Position numbers and translations under genes: made by a program
Shown: in pieces, positions 1 to 4,182 of the stretch
How positions within the stretch are numbered: the stretch's first letter is position 1
Layout of the letters: the number at the start of each line of letters is the position of its first letter
The notes under the pieces: generated by a model
What the model saw: the letters and a program-made list of their open reading frames with translations, nothing else
Databases searched by the model: none
Told to the model about the DNA's origin: nothing
From: Bacillota bacterium
GTDB lineage: Bacteria > Bacillota > UBA4882 > UBA8346
DNA: 5,765 nucleotides
Direction: 5' to 3'
Assembly: GCA_003501365.1 (NCBI GenBank)
Contig: DNPP01000440.1
Location: 1-5,765 of the forward strand

Positions 1-870
1 CATGAATTTTCAGGGGAAGTAGTGGAAGTCGGCAAGGCGACTACTCATATGCAAGTCGGAGATCATGTAACATGCGCCCCTTTGGTTCCTTGTATGAAAT
101 GCGCTGATTGTCAGCGCGGTTGGTACTCCCAGTGCAAAAATTATACTTTTATCGGCTCGAGGGTTCCCGGAAGTTGGGCTGAATATGTTAAAATGCCGGC
201 CATTAATGCGGTAAAGTTGCCGGATGGGGTTACTTTTGAACAAGGCGCGCTTTTTGAACCGGCGACGGTTTCTTTGCACGGTTTGATGGTTATGGATTTT
301 CGCGGCGGCACCGATGTCGCCGTAGTCGGCTGCGGCACCATCGGAATGCTGGCACTGCAATTTGCCAAGATACTCGGTGCAAAACGGATATTTGCTCTGG
401 ATATCGATGCCGAGAAGCTCAAACTAGCCAAAGAATACGGCGCCGATTTTTGTATTAATACCGGAGATGCCGATTTTAAACGCCAAATTCAAGATTTGAC
501 GGCCGGCCGCGGATTTGAAATGGTCGTTGAAAGCGCCGGGATTGAATTTACCGAGAAACTGAGTCTGGAAATAGCCGGTAACAAAGGGTATGTAATGTTT
601 ATCGGTACACCCTCACGGCCAATTACATTGGCGCCTGGAGAATTCGAATATATGAATCGCAAAGAATTGACAGTCCGCGGTTCCTGGATGTCTTATTCGG
701 CTCCTTTTCCCGGCAGGGAATGGGAGATGGTAGGCTATTATTTTCAGCAAGGCAAACTGCGATTTAACGAATTGGTTGATCGAATCATTCCGCTTTCCGA
801 AATCAATAGTGCTTTTGACGATTTGGCTGTTCCCGGTAAAGTCAAGGGTAAGATACTTTTGAAAGGATAG
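1..870 (+). CDS. gatD: Galactitol-1-phosphate 5-dehydrogenase-like zinc alcohol dehydrogenase (5' truncated)
   Basis: A cytosolic medium-chain dehydrogenase predicted to oxidise galactitol-1-phosphate, or a related alditol(-phosphate), to tagatose-6-phosphate or another ketose with NAD+. The frame is open from base 1 and its first residues, HEFSG, belong to the family's catalytic-zinc GHE motif. The gene therefore begins upstream, about 60 residues are missing, and the GTG at 22 is not the start. In window numbering, Cys31, Cys34, Cys37 and Cys45 form the structural zinc lobe and Glu86 (FEPATV) lies in the catalytic-zinc region. The Rossmann motif is GCGTIG at 110-115, and Asp134 at the end of the second strand favours NAD(H). 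The C-terminal stretch around 222-243 (KELTVRGSWM and PGREWE) closely resembles E. coli GatD as I recall it. A GatZ-type gene follows after 73 bases, which supports the assignment. A non-phosphorylated polyol or L-threonine/sorbitol-type substrate cannot be excluded. Confidence 0.88.
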   Translation, partial: HEFSGEVVEVGKATTHMQVGDHVTCAPLVPCMKCADCQRGWYSQCKNYTFIGSRVPGSWAEYVKMPAINAVKLPDGVTFEQGALFEPATVSLHGLMVMDFRGGTDVAVVGCGTIGMLALQFAKILGAKRIFALDIDAEKLKLAKEYGADFCINTGDADFKRQIQDLTAGRGFEMVVESAGIEFTEKLSLEIAGNKGYVMFIGTPSRPITLAPGEFEYMNRKELTVRGSWMSYSAPFPGREWEMVGYYFQQGKLRFNELVDRIIPLSEINSAFDDLAVPGKVKGKILLKG

Positions 871-930
871 GGGGCTGGAAGGCTCTGTGGAAGTTCGGGT
901 TTGACAGATAGACTTTAGGATGTCGATGGG

Positions 931-943
931 GGTGCAATTAATA
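931..943 (+). promoter_or_regulatory. Ribosome binding site region that decides the gatZ start
   Basis: A GGGGGTG run at 928-934 sits nine bases before the ATG at 944. Two in-frame upstream ATGs (920 and 926) have only a weak TTTAGG ahead of them. Homologous GatZ/KbaZ proteins begin close to the conserved GICS segment, so 944 is preferred; a start at 920 would add eight residues. Confidence 0.55.
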
Positions 944-2275
944 ATGAATAATCAATTAAATTATATGGATAGCCCTATTTATAAATTGGTAACCGCCCAA
1001 AAAGAAGGCAAACCGGTAGGAATTTGTTCGATTTGTTCCGCCAACCGGTTTGTCATTGAAGCTTGCATGATTTATGCCAAAAAACACAATTTACCGGTTT
1101 TAATCGAAGCTACTTCCAATCAGGTGAATCAATTTGGCGGATACACCGGGATGACGCCTGCCGGTTTTGTGTCCTACGTTCATGAGATCGCTGCCAGAGT
1201 GGGCCTGCCTTTTGAACGAGTGATATTGGGCGGCGATCATTTGGGGCCGAATGCATGGCAGAATGAACCTGCGGAAGTTGCAATGGCCAAAGCCCGTGAT
1301 ATGGTCAGAGATTATGTTGCGGCCGGATTTGTAAAAATTCATCTGGATGCCAGTATGCGTTGCGCCGACGATCCGGGCGATAAAAATACGCCGCTAAAAG
1401 ACGAGACCGTTGCGGCTAGAGCTGCTGATTTATGTAGCGTCGCCGAGAAGGCCTATGCTGAGAATCCGACTTGTTCCCATGAGCCGTTGTATGTTATCGG
1501 GACCGAAGTCCCCATTCCCGGCGGCGCACAGGAAGCTGAGGATTCACTGCAAGTTACAAAAACCGGTGATGCGGAGCGGACAATCCAAATTACCCGGGCT
1601 GCTTTTTATGCCAAAGATCTCCAATCGGCCTGGAAACGTGTTATTGCTCTGGTGGTTCAGCCCGGGGTAGAATACGGCGACGATACGGTTTTTGATTATA
1701 ATCACGATAAGGCCAAGGAATTATCGGCATTTATCGAAAAAGACCGGCAACTGGTCTATGAAGCGCACTCCACCGACTATCAAACTACCAAAGGTCTCCA
1801 AGAACTTGTGAAAGATCATTTCGCAATATTAAAGGTCGGCCCTTGGTATACTTTTGCTTTCCGAGAAGCGGTTTTCGCCCTGGAACAAATGGAGATTGAG
1901 TGGCTTACCGGTCACGAAGGGGTAACTTTATCGAATTTGCGAAATACCATCGATGAAGTGATGTTGGAAAACGCAACCTATTGGAAGAAATATTATCATG
2001 GCGACCGTCGTTATTTGGCTTATGCCCGCAAATACAGCTATAGTGATCGTTCCCGCTATTATTGGGTCCAGCCCGATATTCAGGCATCCTTGGAACGCTT
2101 AATTAGCAATTTAACTCATTTTCCGGCACCGCTTGCCTTACTGAATCAGTATTTGCCAATTCAATACAATGCGGTTCGCACAGGCGAAATTAAAAATAAC
2201 CCCTTGGATCTGATATATCATTTTATTAATGAACAAGTGACAAAAGTCTATGCCGAGGCTTGCGGTTTGCGATAA
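944..2275 (+). CDS. gatZ: GatZ/KbaZ-family protein: tagatose-1,6-bisphosphate aldolase subunit or sugar-phosphate 4-epimerase
   Basis: A cytosolic TIM-barrel protein of 443 residues from the chosen ATG; E. coli GatZ is about 420. In enterobacteria GatZ/KbaZ is the non-catalytic partner that stabilises the class II aldolase GatY/KbaY, which cleaves tagatose-1,6-bisphosphate. Other proteins with this annotation have been reported to be fructose/tagatose 4-epimerases acting on phosphorylated or free sugars. Family blocks appear in order: GICSICSAN (26-34), EATSNQVNQFGGYTGM (55-70), GGDHLGPNAW (96-105), KIHLDASM (131-138), VIGTEVPIPGG (184-194), VVQPGVE (237-243), YEAHSTDYQT (272-281) and HFAILKVGP (292-300). 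The His, Asp and Glu residues of the barrel strands that could bind a divalent metal are retained. Similarity runs to the C-terminus (YWKKYY at 346-351, RYYW at 371-374). No gatY-like gene is present in the window, so the epimerase role is a serious alternative. Family membership is very secure; the exact reaction is not. Confidence 0.92.
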   Translation: MNNQLNYMDSPIYKLVTAQKEGKPVGICSICSANRFVIEACMIYAKKHNLPVLIEATSNQVNQFGGYTGMTPAGFVSYVHEIAARVGLPFERVILGGDHLGPNAWQNEPAEVAMAKARDMVRDYVAAGFVKIHLDASMRCADDPGDKNTPLKDETVAARAADLCSVAEKAYAENPTCSHEPLYVIGTEVPIPGGAQEAEDSLQVTKTGDAERTIQITRAAFYAKDLQSAWKRVIALVVQPGVEYGDDTVFDYNHDKAKELSAFIEKDRQLVYEAHSTDYQTTKGLQELVKDHFAILKVGPWYTFAFREAVFALEQMEIEWLTGHEGVTLSNLRNTIDEVMLENATYWKKYYHGDRRYLAYARKYSYSDRSRYYWVQPDIQASLERLISNLTHFPAPLALLNQYLPIQYNAVRTGEIKNNPLDLIYHFINEQVTKVYAEACGLR

Positions 2276-2361
2276 ACGGTAATCGCTTTAACAAGAGGTG
2301 ATCAAAACCAAAAATTGATGGTGTTTTGAAAAATTAATCATAAAAAAGAATACAAAATATT

Positions 2362-2367
2362 GGGAGG
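2362..2367 (+). promoter_or_regulatory. Ribosome binding site of the aldo/keto reductase gene
   Basis: GGGAGG lies seven bases before the ATG at 2375. It rules out an in-frame TTG at 2360, which would overlap this site. Confidence 0.85.
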
Positions 2368-2374
2368 AATATCA

Positions 2375-3409
2375 ATGGATAAATTAAGTTCCTTTTTTGC
2401 AACCGATGGGGTAGATCCGAACAAAGTCCCTAAAAGAACGCTCTATACCGGAGCTAAAATGCCTGCAATTGGAATTGGCACATTCGGCTCGGATCGTTTC
2501 AGCGGGGAAGACATTGCCGAAGCTGTAAAAGGGGCTATTTCAGTTGGCTATCGTCATATTGACTGCGCCGCCGTTTATTGCAATGAGCATTTGATTGGTA
2601 AGTCCCTTCAAGAAGCGATGCAAGCAGGAATTAAGCGGGAAGAACTTTGGATTACATCGAAGATTTGGAATGACATGCATGGTGACGGCGATATTTTGTT
2701 ATCTTGCGCCAAAACTTTAAAAGATTTACAATTGGACTATCTCGATCTTTATTTAGTCCACTGGCCGTACCCGAATTATCATGCTCCCGGAGTCGACGTA
2801 GACTCCAGAGATCCTCATGCCCGTCCTTATATTCATGAAGAATATATGAAGGTATGGCGGCAAATGGAACGGCTGGTCGAGATGGGCCTGGTCAAACATA
2901 TCGGCACTTCCAATATGACCATTCCGAAAATGAAACTATTATTACGGGATGCCAAAATTAAACCGGCCTGCAATGAGATGGAATTACATCCTCATTTTCA
3001 GCAACCCGAGTTCTTTAAGTTTGTGATGGATAACGGCATTTTCCCGATTGGTTTTTGCCCGATCGGCTCCCCGACGCGTCCCGATCGTGATAAAACCGAA
3101 ACCGATACGGTGGATATTCAGGACCCGGTTATTTTGAAGATTGCGAAACGGCTCAATGTTCATCCGGCGGTTGTCTGCGTGAAATGGGCTGTTCAGCGCG
3201 GTCAGATTCCGATTCCTTTTTCGATTCACCGCAACGAATACCTGAGCAATTTAATGTGTTCTGTCGTGGATCCCTTAACGGAAGAAGAAATGAAGGAGAT
3301 TGCCGGGATCGACAAGAACTGCCGTTTAATTAAAGGACAGGTGTTTTTATGGCAAGGAGCCAAAGATTGGCAAGATCTTTGGGACCTGGACGGAAAAATC
3401 GCCCAATAA
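2375..3409 (+). CDS. Aldo/keto reductase (aldose reductase type)
   Basis: A cytosolic (beta/alpha)8 oxidoreductase of 344 residues. It is predicted to reduce a sugar aldehyde (aldose) to an alditol, or the reverse, with a nicotinamide cofactor and no metal. The start at 2375 is set by a strong GGGAGG site. The N-terminal barrel-entry motif is MPAIGIGTFGSD (29-40). The catalytic tetrad is complete: Asp63 and Tyr68 (HIDCAAVY), Lys96 (ITSKIW) and His129 (LVHWP). GTSNM (177-181) and NEMELHPHF (200-208) are the usual cofactor and substrate strand motifs. The loop that normally carries IPKS plus a downstream Arg reads IPFSIHRNEY (280-289): the Lys and Arg that hold the NADPH 2'-phosphate are Phe282 and Glu288 by hand alignment, which points to NADH. 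The gene sits 99 bases after gatZ and 56 bases before fucU, probably in one operon. The substrate is unknown; a galactose-, fucose- or xylose-like aldose fits the neighbours. Confidence 0.92.
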   Translation: MDKLSSFFATDGVDPNKVPKRTLYTGAKMPAIGIGTFGSDRFSGEDIAEAVKGAISVGYRHIDCAAVYCNEHLIGKSLQEAMQAGIKREELWITSKIWNDMHGDGDILLSCAKTLKDLQLDYLDLYLVHWPYPNYHAPGVDVDSRDPHARPYIHEEYMKVWRQMERLVEMGLVKHIGTSNMTIPKMKLLLRDAKIKPACNEMELHPHFQQPEFFKFVMDNGIFPIGFCPIGSPTRPDRDKTETDTVDIQDPVILKIAKRLNVHPAVVCVKWAVQRGQIPIPFSIHRNEYLSNLMCSVVDPLTEEEMKEIAGIDKNCRLIKGQVFLWQGAKDWQDLWDLDGKIAQ

Positions 3410-3450
3410 AATTGTTAAATAAATATTTAGGGAATTAAATCGACTAAAAA

Positions 3451-3458
3451 GGAAGGGG
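3451..3458 (+). promoter_or_regulatory. Ribosome binding site of the fucU-like gene
   Basis: GGAAGGGG is seven bases before the ATG at 3466 and fixes the start of the mutarotase. The 56-base gap from the preceding stop contains only AT-rich DNA and no clear terminator. Confidence 0.8.
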
Positions 3459-3465
3459 TCATTCA

Positions 3466-3894
3466 ATGTTAAAAGGAATTTCTAAAATTCTTTCTCCGGA
3501 ATTACTTGCCATTTTAATGGAGATGGGCCATGGCGATGAGCTGGTAATCGGGGACGGGAATTTTCCTGCCGCCGCCTATGCCCAAAGATTGGTGCGGGCA
3601 GATGGCCATAATGTGCCGGAATTGTTGGATGCAATTTTAAAATTATATCCACTGGACCCTTACGTTAAATGTGCTGTCAGTTTAATGGAGGTTGTTCCGG
3701 GGGATCCGGTCAAAACGCCGATTTGGGATGAGTACCGCAAGATAGTCAAAAAGTATGAACCAAAGGTGGAATTTGAGAATATCGAGCGTTTTGCTTTTTA
3801 TGAAAGAGCCAAAAAGGCATATGCTATTTTGGCCACCGGTGAATCGGCCCTTTATGCGAATATTATCCTTAAAAAAGGCGTTGTTGTCGAATAG
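3466..3894 (+). CDS. fucU: FucU/RbsD-family sugar mutarotase (L-fucose mutarotase-like)
   Basis: A small cytosolic protein of 142 residues, close to the 140 of E. coli FucU. The family interconverts alpha and beta pyranose anomers (and, for RbsD, pyranose forms) so that a following enzyme gets the anomer it needs; members form ring-shaped oligomers. Conserved features are MLKGISKILSPELL at the N-terminus, EMGHGDE (19-25) with the catalytic-type His22, IGDGNFPA (28-35), RADG (44-47), RFAFYERAKKAYAI (108-121) and the C-terminal GES.LYANIILKKG (125-138). The segment is SDAHFPA in E. coli FucU, so His is replaced by Asn here. The region around 82-105 differs from E. coli FucU. L-fucose is 6-deoxy-L-galactose, so a galacto-type sugar fits the GatD/GatZ neighbours, but the actual sugar cannot be read from sequence. 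No kinase or isomerase gene of a fucose pathway is visible. Confidence 0.9.
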   Translation: MLKGISKILSPELLAILMEMGHGDELVIGDGNFPAAAYAQRLVRADGHNVPELLDAILKLYPLDPYVKCAVSLMEVVPGDPVKTPIWDEYRKIVKKYEPKVEFENIERFAFYERAKKAYAILATGESALYANIILKKGVVVE

Positions 3895-3926
3895 GTAATT
3901 TGACTTTGGGCAAGAATGAATAATCG

Positions 3927-4039
3927 CGATCCGGGAATATTTTGACCCGTGGCAAGGAATTAAGCCGTCTAAAAAGTTAGATTAATATATTGTCGTGAAT
4001 ATTAATCTTCTTTTTAGACAGTCCACGGATTACGGATCG
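3927..4039. repeat. Nested imperfect palindrome (extended stem, about 113 bases)
   Basis: Four complementary blocks are nested around one centre. CGATCCG (3927-3933) matches CGGATCG (4033-4039). CCGTGG (3947-3952) matches CCACGG (4023-4028). GTCTAAAAAG (3967-3976) matches CTTTTTAGAC (4010-4019). AGATTAATAT (3979-3988) matches ATATTAATCT (3999-4008), leaving a 10-base loop. The unpaired gaps are long on the left (13 and 14 bases) and short on the right (3 and 4 bases). All blocks were read directly. The structure could be a folded RNA, a terminator core with extra pairing, or a small palindromic mobile repeat. Confidence 0.7.
3967..4019. terminator. AT-rich hairpin, possible bidirectional intrinsic terminator after fucU
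   Basis: A near-perfect stem of 20 pairs, interrupted by a 2x1 internal loop, lies 72 bases after the fucU stop. If only the inner ten pairs fold, the + strand transcript continues with TCTTTTTAG, a short U-tract. The minus strand has an equivalent run because the outer arms are GTCTAAAAAG/CTTTTTAGAC. The stem is poor in G-C pairs, so terminator strength is doubtful. It is the only candidate separating the metabolic cluster from the kinase gene. Confidence 0.5.
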
Positions 4040-4129
4040 AGTCGATGAATAAATTGTATGACTCATTGAATCCATCAAATGTAAATTGAATTTAGCTACC
4101 GCACTAGGGAAAATATCCAAGAGGAAGAT

Positions 4130-4158
4130 TTGGAGATTTGTTAAATTATTGCTAAAAT
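4130..4158 (+). promoter_or_regulatory. Candidate promoter of the ABC-kinase gene (extended -10)
   Basis: TTGGAG at 4130-4135 (weak -35), a 17-base spacer, then TGCTAAAAT at 4150-4158. The latter is an extended -10 with five of six matches to TATAAT. Transcription would begin near 4165, leaving a leader of only about 18 bases with the ribosome binding site inside it. Confidence 0.45.
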
Positions 4159-4169
4159 ATTAACAAGTC
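4135..4169. promoter_or_regulatory. Inverted repeat around the -10 element, possible operator
   Basis: GATTTGTTAA (4135-4144) and TTAACAAGTC (4160-4169) are complementary over ten positions, with one G-T mismatch of wobble type. The half-site centres are about 22 bases apart, two helical turns, and the space between them holds the candidate extended -10. This is a typical geometry for a dimeric repressor site. As RNA, the hairpin would exist only in transcripts starting upstream. The regulator is unknown. Confidence 0.45.
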
Positions 4170-4175
4170 AGGAAG
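4170..4175 (+). promoter_or_regulatory. Ribosome binding site that decides the ABC-kinase start
   Basis: AGGAAG ends seven bases before the GTG at 4183. The frame has a stop at 4153, and the only other conventional start is the adjacent TTG at 4180. GTG is therefore the best start, and no ATG is available before the ABC domain begins. Confidence 0.7.
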
Positions 4176-4182
4176 TGTTTTG

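Larger units (their letters stand above)
3895..4182 (+). other. Intergenic region between fucU and the ABC-kinase gene
   Basis: This stretch of 288 bases has no credible coding frame. It contains the nested palindrome (3927-4039), a short TCCAA/TTGGA inverted repeat (4116-4120 and 4130-4134) around GAGGAAG, a candidate promoter at 4130-4158, and a 10-bp dyad at 4135-4169. It is far longer than the gaps inside the upstream cluster, which supports a separate transcription unit for the kinase. Confidence 0.7.

Noticed and set aside
10..431. Minus-strand open frames over the start of the dehydrogenase gene
   Set aside because: They are antisense to well-conserved dehydrogenase motifs (zinc cysteines, Rossmann glycines), and their translations look like nothing known.
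901..906. Perfect -35 hexamer TTGACA before gatZ
   Set aside because: No -10-like sequence lies 16-18 bases downstream; that position falls in CGATGG near the start codon.
2278..2291. A cre-like sequence (GGTAATCGCTTTAA) for catabolite control between gatZ and the reductase gene
   Set aside because: It has the central CG and AT flanks but misses conserved positions at both ends (T at the first, C near the last). It also lies inside a likely operon, so support is too weak to list as an operator.
2302..2329. TCAAAAC/GTTTTGA inverted repeat after gatZ as a terminator
   Set aside because: The stem has only seven pairs, the loop is 14 bases, and it is followed by an A-rich stretch rather than a T-run.
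2326..2356. TTGAAA with a downstream TACAAA as an internal promoter before the reductase gene
   Set aside because: The spacer would be 19 bases with a poor -10; at the normal spacing of 17 nothing resembles TATAAT.
3412..3440. TTGTTA, 17 bases, TTAAAT as an internal promoter before fucU
   Set aside because: Each element matches only four of six positions in AT-rich DNA and nothing else supports it.
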